Position numbers and translations under genes: made by a program. Below are positions 56,011-64,000 of a stretch of 64,000 bases of DNA, in pieces (the first letter of the stretch is position 1; every line of letters begins with the position of its first letter). The stretch is from Palaemon carinicauda (taxonomy: Eukaryota; Arthropoda; Malacostraca; Decapoda; Palaemonidae). The stretch lies in contig NC_090725.1 in NCBI RefSeq assembly GCF_036898095.1, forward strand, positions 205,002,263 through 205,066,262. The letters run 5' to 3'. A model generated the notes under the pieces. It had not been told where the DNA came from and did no database searches. It saw only the letters and a program-made list of their open reading frames with translations.

Positions 56011-56393
56011 AAGGGATTTTGACGAAGGAAAAATCTATTTCTGGGCTTCACCTGTGCCGCTCCGTGAACTGCTCCTTTAGCATCATTTCTAAGGTATACA
56101 GTAGGTCCTCGGGTTACGACGGTCCCGACTTACGCGGTTTCGCCGTTACGAACCCGCCCCATAAAAATATAAAAATAATATTAAGCGTCGTTCCGTCTTA
56201 CACCGTTAGCGTCGTAAGCGACGTAAACAATTGCGAACTAGTTTCTAGCGCGCGGTGGATGAATACGCTGTGCGGTGGTTGTGGGCGAGGAAGACGGCGT
56301 CGCTCAGTTCCACTCATACGCCATTTTTGGTTGTGATTGCCTGTTCTTTCTCTCACGTGTTTGATCGTTTTTTTGAACTTTTTGCCCTTCATT

Positions 56394-57689
56394 ATGGCTC
56401 CAAAGCGCAAGGCAGATTCTTCTGATGGTAGTGCATCGAAGAAAAGGAAGGCCATCACCATGGAAGTGAAATTAGACATTATTAAGCGGTCTAAAAACGG
56501 TGAAACGCCAACGAACATTGGCCGATCGCTTGGCCTTAGCCGTTCGACCGTGGCTACTATCCTTAAAGATAAGGAGCGCATTGTTGAACACGTAAAAGGA
56601 TCCGCTCCAATGAAAGCAACAGTGATAACGAAACAGCGTAATGGTTTAATTATCGAAATGGAAAGGTTATTAGTGCTTTGGTTGGAAGATCAAAATCAAC
56701 GGCGTATTCCAGTGAGCTTAATGGTTATTCAAGAGAAGGCTAAAAGGTTGTTTGAAGCGTTGAAAAAAGAAAGGGGGGGAGAAAGTGAAAGTGAAGAGTT
56801 TTCGGCTAGTAGGGGTTGGTTTATGCGATTTAAGGCTCGGGCCAATTACCATAATCTTAAAGTGCAAGGTGAAGCTGCTAGTGGGGATGAGAAAGCAGCA
56901 AGTGAATTTCCTAAAGCGTTGGCTGAGATAATTAGGGAGGGGGGTTATTCTGCTTATCAGGTGTTCAATGCGGATGAGACAGGTTTATTCTGGAAGCGCA
57001 TGCCTAACCGCACGTACATAGCAAAGGAGGAGAAGTCAGCACCCGGTCATAAAGCAGGCAAGGAGAGGCTAACTTTGCTTCTTGGGGGAAATGCTGCTGG
57101 CGACTTCAAACTGAAGCCCATGCTGGTCTATCAGGCTGAAAATCCAAGGGCACTCAAGGGAATTTGGAAGCAGATCATAGAGGAAGAGGAAGAAGCCCCC
57201 ACCCCAGACCCTAAGGCTTTCACAAGGCAGGGCTTGTCAAAAGGTTTTGCCGAGATACAACAAGCATTGGCAACTTTCGAGGCTCAAGATCCCAACATGG
57301 ACAGGTTCACCAGGGTTTCCAGAGGTGTCATGGACTTACTGCAGTGTTATAAGGAGATTTTGGATGAGAAGAGGATCCTCTCTGTCCAGTCTAACCTGGA
57401 GCGGTATTTTAAGAAAGTAGAGAGAACTGCACCCTCTACATCAGCTGCCTCTACTACTCCAGATTTGCCTGCAACAGAGCCTCTACCATCAACCTCAGCT
57501 GCCTCTATTGCTACAGAGCCTCTGCCATCAACCTCAGCTGCCTCTGCTTCTCCACCACCTCTTGTAGGCTCTTCACCTCCAGACTCGCCTGCCCCAGCTT
57601 CTCCAGCATCTTCTGTCTCACTTCCAGAGAATCCTGATTCACCTGCCCCAGTTTCTCCAGCATCTTCTGCACCTTCCTCTCCACAATAA
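56394..57689 (+). CDS. Tigger-3 transposase derivative lacking two catalytic Asp
   Basis: The start is the Met of MAPKRKADSSDG (56394), matching the MxPK starts of Tigger-1 and Tigger-2; an ATG 57 nt upstream adds a hydrophobic stretch foreign to the family. DNA-binding region: TMEVKLDIIKRSKNGETPTN and SLGLSRSTVATILKDKE, then FSASRGWFMRFKAR. The first catalytic Asp is in FNADETGLFWKRMPNRTY. After NPRALKG the protein jumps to IWKQIIEEEEEAPTPD, so the segment with the second and third Asp is gone while the frame is kept. The C-terminus has a PIP-box-like QSNLERYF (57387-57410) and Ser/Pro/Ala repeats. It cannot cut DNA but could still bind Tigger ends. Confidence 0.88.
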   Translation: MAPKRKADSSDGSASKKRKAITMEVKLDIIKRSKNGETPTNIGRSLGLSRSTVATILKDKERIVEHVKGSAPMKATVITKQRNGLIIEMERLLVLWLEDQNQRRIPVSLMVIQEKAKRLFEALKKERGGESESEEFSASRGWFMRFKARANYHNLKVQGEAASGDEKAASEFPKALAEIIREGGYSAYQVFNADETGLFWKRMPNRTYIAKEEKSAPGHKAGKERLTLLLGGNAAGDFKLKPMLVYQAENPRALKGIWKQIIEEEEEAPTPDPKAFTRQGLSKGFAEIQQALATFEAQDPNMDRFTRVSRGVMDLLQCYKEILDEKRILSVQSNLERYFKKVERTAPSTSAASTTPDLPATEPLPSTSAASIATEPLPSTSAASASPPPLVGSSPPDSPAPASPASSVSLPENPDSPAPVSPASSAPSSPQ

Positions 57690-57748
57690 ACCAGTCTCTC
57701 CGTCCCTTGCAACATCCCTTCCAGTGTGCAAGCCAACCATAGGAATAA

Positions 57749-58165
57749 GGTAAGGAATTGTTCTCTTTTTTTTTTATTGATATTTACTTTAATTCATGTG
57801 GTAAGGAATTGTTTTCTTTTTTTTATTGATATTTACTTTAATTCATGTGGTAAGGAATTGTTTTCTTTTTTTATTGATATTTACTTTAATTCATGTGGTA
57901 AGGAATTGTTTTCTTTTTTTTTATTGATATTTACTTTAATTCATGTGGTAAGGAATTGTTTTCTTTTTTTATTGATATTTACTTTAATTCATGTGGTAAG
58001 GAATTGTTTTCTTTTTTTTTATTGATATTTACTTTAATTCATGTGGTAAGGAATTGTTTTCTTTTTTTATTGATATTTACTTTAATTCATGTGGTAAGGA
58101 ATTGTTTTCTTTTTTTATTGATATTTACTTTAATTCATGTGGTAAGGAATTGTTTTCTCTTTTTC
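57749..58165 (+). repeat. About 49-bp minisatellite in the Tigger-3 3' region
   Basis: Eight or so units of GTAAGGAATTGTTTTC, a T-run, then ATTGATATTTACTTTAATTC and ATGTG. Units differ mainly in T-run length. Open frames across it are repeat artefacts. Confidence 0.93.
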
Positions 58166-58611
58166 TAATATTGTTTTTATGTCATTTGATACATTTTATT
58201 ATAGTACAGTATACAGTAATACTTTACAGTACAGTACAGTACGTATATTTATGGTGTTCCGACTTACACGGAAATTCGGGTTACACCGCGTCTTAAGAAC
58301 GGATCAGCGTCGTAACCCGAGGACCCCCTGTATAACTGCTATGTATTACCAGAGAAAAAAGTTGCATAGGAATGCCAGGGTTGAACCCAGCTCGCTCAAC
58401 TAAATAGGTGTCGGTATATATAACTGGGGCATGTAAAACCACAACCAGAGGCCTCGTGTCATTTAGATATCTCCTCTTCAATATCCCCGTTACAGCGAGG
58501 TGCCGTTCTACACCCACTACTGAATGCTACCACCATCTCCACCCACGCCAACTACGTCACTCCTCATAGCACCCAAGCTTGGGCCCATTCTGGGAGGTAA
58601 GTAGAGGGTGG

Positions 58612-58706
58612 GTTCACTGGGCGGCACAGGTCTCTCGCCCAGAAATAGAGTTTTCCTTCGTCAAAATCCCTTTTCTGGGCTCCACCTGTGCCGCTCCGTG
58701 AAATAG
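58612..58706 (-). repeat. DIRS-A3 internal complementary region
   Basis: GTTCACTGGGCGGCACAGGT ..CGTCAAAATCCC complements the 3' tip. TTTTCTGGGCTCCACCTGTG.. predicts the 5' tip, which should appear beyond 64000. Confidence 0.86.
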
Positions 58707-59144
58707 TACAAGAGAAATGGTCCCAAAGCTTGGAACTAACACCTGAGAGGAAAGTACAGTAAATTAAAGTCAAAATATCAAAAAACATGGTTTAATACAA
58801 ATAGTAAATAAGAAATACCAAGTATTCCAATGAATTGAATAATTCCTTATCATAAGGATAGACGGGTAAGTCAAGAAATTGCAGCAATAATTCCAAACTA
58901 TGGAAGTACAAAATGAAAGTGCAATATAAAACAATAAACTGTAAGATAAAATAATATTCTACAATCCTGAGGATAAATACAGTCAAATTTCAACTCGTGG
59001 AAGAGTAAGACTATTTACAGACATGATAAATATAAGAGTGCACCATAAGGGTGCAGCCCAGGTGAAAAACAAAACCAAAACTAAAGTAGGGACAATAAGT
59101 AAGGCAGGTAGAGGGAAGGAGAAGGATAGAGCAAGACCTTGTGA
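58707..59144 (-). other. DIRS-A3 3' noncoding region
   Basis: AT-rich and homologous to 38209-38689 in A2. No coding sequence. Confidence 0.55.
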
Positions 59145-60230
59145 TTATGAATCATGACTTTCAGGAGGAACCACATTTCCTGCTGCCACTGTTGCAAATT
59201 TTAGGGCTTCCAAAGGTTTTAAATAGTGGCGTTTAAAAACTGTTGGGGACTTCCAGCCTGTATATTTCGTAAGTTCATCGAAATTCATATGGTGAAAGTA
59301 ATTAATAGATGTAGCTACAGCTCGTATATCGTGAACATGAGGGAATGATTCTGGGTTAGCCTGTTTAATGAAATACAGAATCTGCTGACTGATTCCTTTC
59401 AGAGTGATGGTTCCTCCATTTTCTCTAATGAATAAGGGCCCTGAGGACTTAATGGAAGTTCTATTTAAATAGGCTTTCAGAGTGTTTACTGGACATAAAG
59501 ATGGATCCTGAAGAAGTGGAACAATCTTCCAGGGGGACCATCTGTTCTGGGGGTCCTCATTTTTCGCTAAGAATCTTTTGTCAGGGGGAAAGTAGAACTT
59601 CCCCTGACGAGAGAAATTCAATATGACCTGGATCTCTAGACAAGGCTGAAAGTTCTGATATTCTGGCGCCAGAAGCTAGGCTCATTAGGAACAAGGTTTT
59701 CCTTAATAATGGAATATAATTACAAGACTCGTTAAGAGTGTCAAAAGCCAACTTAAGTACGTCATTCAGAAACCAGGAAACTGAGCTAGGGCGAGTTGAT
59801 GGTTTCAATCTGGCGCAGGCTCTCGGGATTGATGAGAAGTATGAATCTGTAAGGTCAATATTAAAACCAATTTGGAAAATCTTTTTCAAGGCTGATTTAA
59901 TTGTGGTTATAGTACTGGCTGCTAGGCCTAATTCAAATAGAATTCTAAAGAAGGTTACTGTCAGATTCCTAGTCATCATCTCAACCTTTGAGTCCCTTAA
60001 AAACTTTGCGAGTTTCTTAACAGCCGAATCATACTGTCGAATGGTGGATTCCCTTTTATCTGATTCTAAAAATAGGGTATTTTGAGGATCAATATCTGCA
60101 CCTCTTTGAGCTGCAAATTTCATAAAGTCCATAAAGTTAGGGCACTCTGAATTTTTGAGGAAGCTAACACATTGCGAGTTTGTACTACTTGTGTTAGTGT
60201 TGGTTTGGGGATCTGTCGAGGGTGGAGACC
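59145..60230 (-). pseudogene. DIRS-A3 tyrosine recombinase, one frameshift
   Basis: N-terminal domain: CPNFMDFMKFAAQRGADIDP, ESDKRESTIRQYDSAVKKLA and TITTIKSALKKIFQIGF. Core: LMSLASGARISELSALSRD (first Arg). An extra C in the run near 59583-59588 ends this frame, and the rest continues as DKRFLAKNEDPQNRWSPW, FPHVHDIRAVATSINYF (His-x-x-Arg) and TVFKRHYLKPLEAL (His and Tyr nucleophile), with its stop at 59145-59147. All catalytic residues are present. Apart from that base it looks intact. The frame overlaps the end of the methyltransferase-like frame. Confidence 0.87.
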
Positions 60231-62010
60231 CAGTTCCACCAGCAGGGGAAACCAGTTGCTCTTGGGCCAGTTGGGGGCTACTAGAGCAACCTGGCCTTTG
60301 AAAGTTCTGAGTTTGTCTAACACTTTCATCAACAGATTTATTGGTGGGAATAGGTAAATTCTCTCCCAAGTGTTCCAGTCCAATGACATGGCGTCTGTGG
60401 CGTAAGCCCGAGGGTCCAGGTTGGGGGCTACGTAGCACTGTAGTTTGTGGTTGGACTCTTGCAAACAGGTCTATCTGGAGACCCGGGACCTGAGATAGAA
60501 TCCATTTGAATGATTGTTGATCCAGTGACCACTCCGACTCCAGCGGAGTTGTCCTCGAAAGTGCGTCCGCCACTACATTTCGTATTCCCGCTAGATGAAC
60601 CGCTGACAGATGCCACTGGTTCGATGCTTCCATGGAAAATATTGCTAACATCACATGGTTTATGTGACCTGACTTGGAACCACCTCTGTTTATGCAGTGG
60701 ACTATAACTTCGCTGTCTAGAACCAATCTGATATGTTGGGTCTTGGCTGGAGCCAGTTGCTTTAGGGTCAAGAATACTGCCATAGTCTCTAAGACATTGA
60801 TATGAAGTTGGCGGAATATTGTCGACCATAGTCCTTGGACTTTCTTGTACTGGGAGTATCCCCCCAGCCTGTTAAGGAGGCGTCTCTGTGAATGACCAGT
60901 TTTGGAGGTGGATATTGTAAAGGAACGGATTTTGCCAGATTTTTTACCTTTGCCCATGGCTGAAGTCTTTTCCTCAGAATTGGTGGGAGTCGAGCTCTTT
61001 TGTCTCGATATTTCTTGTTTGCCCTGGAACGCCATACTCGGTTTATATCTTTCAGTCTGGCCTTCAGTAATATATCTGTTACCGAGGCAAACTGGAGGGC
61101 ACCCAGGATTCTCTCTTGATTTCTCCTGGACGTCAATTTGTCCTTGAGAAAACGTTTTGTTTTCTTTGCTATTTCTGTCCTCTTGGCTGTTGGGAGACTC
61201 AGCGTGTGGGAGCTCAGATCCCATTGTAATCCTAGCCATTGAAACTGCGTCTCCGGGACTAGAGGAGATTCCTCGAAGTTGATCTGGAACCCCAACTGTT
61301 GTAGGAATTTTATCACTGTTTGTTGCCGTAAGGCAGTTCTCGACGCTGTTTGACCAAATGAGCCAGTCGTCTAGATAAGCTACTATTTGAATTCCTTGGG
61401 TTCGTAATTCTTGGATTACCGTCTCTGCCAGTTTGGTGAATATCCTGGGTGCTATGTTGAGTCCGAATGGCATTACTTTGAATGCATAAGCTTGGTTGCC
61501 TAGTTTGAAGCCTAGAAACGGACAAAAATGCCTTGCTATCGGAACGTGATAGTAAGCATCTGTAAGATCTATAGAGGTGGTGACGGCCCCACGGGGAAGT
61601 AAGGTCCGCACCTGAGAGACGGTTAGCATGTGGAACTTGTCGCATCGAATGTAAGAATTCGGATGAGACAGGTCCAAGATTACTCTTCGCTTGTCTGAGT
61701 CTTTCTTTGGCACGCTGAACAAGCGACCTGGAAATTTCAAGTGATTTACCTCTTTTATTGCATTCTTTTGTAATAGATCGCTTGCATACAAGACTAGCTC
61801 TTCCGTTGGATGTTGATGGAAACTGGTTGGTGGAGGGGGCCCTTCTATCCAACTCCACCCCAGACCTTTGGAAATTATGCTGAAAGCCCAATTGCTGAAC
61901 GTCCAACGGTTTCGAAAGATGTAAAGTCTTCCCCCTACCTGAGAATTCTCAGTGATTTGCAGCGGATTTACCTCCGCGGAATCCTCGGCCTCGAGAGTAG
62001 ATCCTTCCAC
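60120..62010 (-). pseudogene. DIRS-A3 RT-RNase H-methyltransferase with three small indels
   Basis: RT: LFSVPKKDSDKRRVILDLSH, TTSIDLTDAYYHVPIARHF, VMPFGLNIAPRIFTKLAET and IVAYLDDWLIWSNS (intact YLDD). A 2-bp gap near 61310 shifts the frame, in which LLKARLKDINRVWRSRANKK and LVIHRDASLTGWG (first RNase H Asp) are read. A missing G near 60861 returns to the first frame for LHINVLETMAVFLTLKQLAP, RLVLDSEVIVHCINRGG and NVVADALSRTTPLE. A further 2-bp gap near 60457 leads to the methyltransferase-like ESNHKLQCYVAPNLDPRAYA and IYLFPPINLL, ending at 60120. All active-site residues are kept. Confidence 0.87.
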
Positions 62011-63978
62011 TACCCCTGTTGCGAAAGGTTCCTCTCGCGCCAGTGCCTCTGACGCGCTGGTAACCCTGGAACGCACCCTGAGTTTCAAAGCTGTGGTTAA
62101 AGGCTGGGGAAGTAGCATAGGAGGTAGTTGCTACCTGGGACTGAGGAACCAACACGTATTGCTGTTGGGGTTGTCCTTTTGAAGTGGAAGGTTGACTCCC
62201 TTGTGTTACCGGAATGGTCTGAACCACTTGTTGTGACTGCCGGTTTGGAAAGATTGGAAAGGTCTCAGTCTCTTCCTACCTCGAGATTGGTTGCTGGCAG
62301 GTTCGATCTTGCGTTTGGGGACTAGGCCCCACCGAACCTTGAGGCTCTGATTGACCTTAGCAGCCTCGCTGAGGACATTGTTGACTAAATCCTCAGGGAA
62401 TAAATCAGGGCCCCAGATTGGGGCTTTAATGAGCTTGTTAGGCTCATGTCTGATAGTGGCCTCAGACAAGACGTGCTTACGGCAACGACGTCTGGCCGCA
62501 AGGAAGTCGTATGAATCAGACAGCAAGGTTTGAAGTAATGACTTTGTCAAAAACTTAAAAAGGGGTTCCTCTTCATACATTAAAGAGGTCATTTCTGCCA
62601 TTGTAGCCGAGTTGATGGATCTACTCAGGCGCATACAGGCTTCGAACTCGAGACGTATCAAGGAATCCAGAAGCCTGGGTAGCCGCTCACTGAACTGTGT
62701 AGAAGCACAGTCAGCGCTTAACTTACCCGTTGTGAACGTTGCTGGGGCGTTAGTCCAGCAATCGTGATCTCCCGGGAACAGGAGGGAAGTCAGATCTGTT
62801 TCCCGCCGTTGTGGTAACGGCTTGTCCACGTTTATAGCCTGATGAGCAAGGTCCATCATTTTCGTGACACACGGAGTAGGGGTTTGCTCGTCTACCACGA
62901 ACTTTGTGTACAAGCTTTTATGAGGTGTTAACATAGTGTTAACACACTCCCACTCGTTCAAGGTCCGGACCCAGGTGGACTGAGCCTGTTCCTTCGGGTA
63001 AATCACGGTTTCTTTGTGGACTTTATCTAACCTTACATGTGCCTCTTCGGTTAAGCGTGCAAAACCAGGGAAAGGGAACTGGAGACCCGGCGGGTAGAAT
63101 TCAGTCTTCTACAGGCCGGGTGCCACATCCTTCGATGGTTAACATACCATCCTTAAAGGGAGAATGTAAAGCCATCCTTCACGGATTGCTTTTAACAAAC
63201 TCCGGGAGCTTAGAGGCATCCGGATAATGTATTGTTGTTGCTGAGGCAGTCCAGAATGCATGAGACTCTCCACGAGACTCTCCTGGTTTTGCACCCTCTC
63301 AGTGAGGGTGCTCACCAGGGAACCAATTTGCTCCAACAACTGGTTCGAAAAGGCTGCCGGATCGAAGGGAGCCTCCGGGGTCTTAGTTTTCGAGCCGGTC
63401 TTCGCTCTCGACCCAAAAGAGGAAGAAGCAGCTATGGCTGAGTCTTTGGGGACTCTGGAAGACGAAGTCTTAATGGGTTTGGGTGATTTGGAAGACCTGC
63501 AAGTCTTCGTTAGGGGCCTACGGATAGATTTAACTTTAGGGACTACAGGACGTGGCCTGACAGAAGCCACGTGCTTCCCTGAGAACCCCTGAAAGGAAGA
63601 AGCAGAAGAAGTAGACAAAGATGGGCTAAGGATAGGAATCTTAGCCCAAGCCCCACCTGCCTCACTTACCTCCCTACCTAGATCTGGCTCGTCTAGAGCC
63701 ACAGGTTTGATATCCAGATTGATGGCTGCGACATCCTCCAAGATCGTCTCTCCCATCCCCTCGTGGTCCTCTGACAGGAGTAAATCTTCGCCAATTTTAG
63801 CGATGATGGGGTCCGTCACATCCTTGGGGACCGCAGCCGAGGTCTTGGCATTGGGGTAAATGAGAGCGCACATTTCCTCCGAAAGGACATAAGGTTTCTT
63901 CGCCTTGACATTCCGGGCGAACCCGCCAACCCAGATCTTAAGGGTCGCCAAGGCAGAAGTCTTGGAAGACTGTGAGCT
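61949..63978 (-). pseudogene. DIRS-A3 gag exon 3, small indels
   Basis: Starts after TTTTCTTTCAG (acceptor, 63979-63980) with SSQSSKTSALATLKIWVGGF. Continues through ASSFQGFSGKHVASV and EEMCALIYPN to a shift near 63228, another near 63112, then the long WVRTLNEWECVNTMLTPHKS, RSINSATMAEMTSLMYEEEP and RRRCRKHVLSEATIRHEPNK stretch, a shift near 62245, and an Arg/Gly-rich tail (RNRGSGRIYSRGRGFRGG) ending at 61949. The tail probably binds RNA. It overlaps the start of the RT frame. The family role is structural, by position and composition. Confidence 0.75.
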
Positions 63979-64000
63979 CTGAAAGAAAATATACCGTTAC

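Larger units (their letters stand above)
56099..58330 (+). mobile_element. Tigger-3: Tigger/pogo transposon with internally deleted transposase
   Basis: TIRs CAGTAGGTCCTCGGGTTACG (left) and CGTAACCCGAGGACCCCCTG (right), TA at 56097-56098 and 58331-58332. Subterminal GACTTAC.CGG repeats are present at both ends. It holds one long ORF and a minisatellite. Confidence 0.92.
56013..58611 (-). repeat. DIRS-A3 3' inverted terminal repeat, split by Tigger-3
   Basis: Parts 56013-56098 and 58331-58611 together match the A2 repeat 37761-38114 (GGGATTTTGACGAAGGAAAA, CATCATTTCTAAGGTATA, then AACTGCTA.. across the insertion). Confidence 0.85.
56013..64000 (-). mobile_element. DIRS-A3: best-preserved lineage-A DIRS element (5' end beyond window)
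   Basis: On the minus strand: gag exon 3 (63978 down), RT-RNase H-methyltransferase, recombinase, ICR (58612-58706), and 3' ITR (56013-58611, split by Tigger-3). Only small indels separate it from intact frames. The first two gag exons and the 5' ITR lie past 64000. Confidence 0.9.

Noticed and set aside
57749..58165. CRISPR-like array of regular repeats
   Set aside because: Units are directly contiguous, with no unique spacers, inside a DNA transposon of a eukaryotic genome.
57726..58296. Three overlapping ORFs with repeated FFIDIYFNSCGKELF-like units
   Set aside because: Stop-free reading of a 49-bp minisatellite in different frames; not protein genes.

Overview
The window is eukaryotic and reads as repeat-dense intronic or intergenic DNA from a crustacean, most likely a decapod. 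Reasons: long (CT)n/(GA)n microsatellites, an AT-rich single-copy background, many DIRS-type tyrosine-recombinase (YR) retrotransposons, several Tigger/pogo DNA transposons, a tRNA-derived SINE, and LINE tails ending in (ATT)n. The taxonomic call rests on repeat content only and no species is claimed. There are no operons, CRISPR arrays, rRNA genes or free-standing tRNA genes.

Host coding sequence is scarce. Two well-formed exons (5785-5868 and 6134-6289, + strand, both phase 0, GT-AG) encode the end of a Dicer RNase IIIb domain and the lead-in to its dsRNA-binding domain. The exon carrying the rest of that domain was not found. A weaker candidate terminal exon lies at 36663-36964.

Layout: 1-3055 is the 3' part of a DIRS element (A1), followed by an inverted 5' fragment of a similar element (3056-4105). 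Then come the Dicer exons; DIRS-B1 (6415-12861); a LINE tail (14414-14820); DIRS-B2 (14893-24571), which carries a SINE and a second LINE tail; DIRS-B3 (25254-32517); Tigger-1 (33945-36485); and DIRS-A2 (37759-52131, minus). DIRS-A2's gag is split by a TA-flanked element (42469-48779), itself split by Tigger-2 (43036-46895), whose 625-aa transposase is intact. Last are a third LINE tail (55050-55569), a DIRS-A ITR fragment (55570-56010) and DIRS-A3 (56013 to beyond 64000, minus), whose 3' terminal repeat is split by Tigger-3 (56099-58330).

The DIRS elements fall into two lineages, A (A1-A3) and B (B1-B3). Both use the order gag, then RT-RNase H-methyltransferase, then an overlapping YR frame, then an internal complementary region (ICR), then the 3' inverted terminal repeat. 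In each element whose 3' end is visible, the ICR is the reverse complement of the left end joined to the reverse complement of the right end, as expected of DIRS replication through a circular intermediate. No copy is fully intact; A3 is the best preserved.

Observations most worth following: a phase-0 spliceosomal intron in lineage-A gag; a PCNA-interaction (PIP-box) motif near the C-terminus of all three Tigger transposases, including one that lost two of its three catalytic aspartates by an in-frame deletion; and a noncoding block shared between Tigger-2 and the element it landed in.
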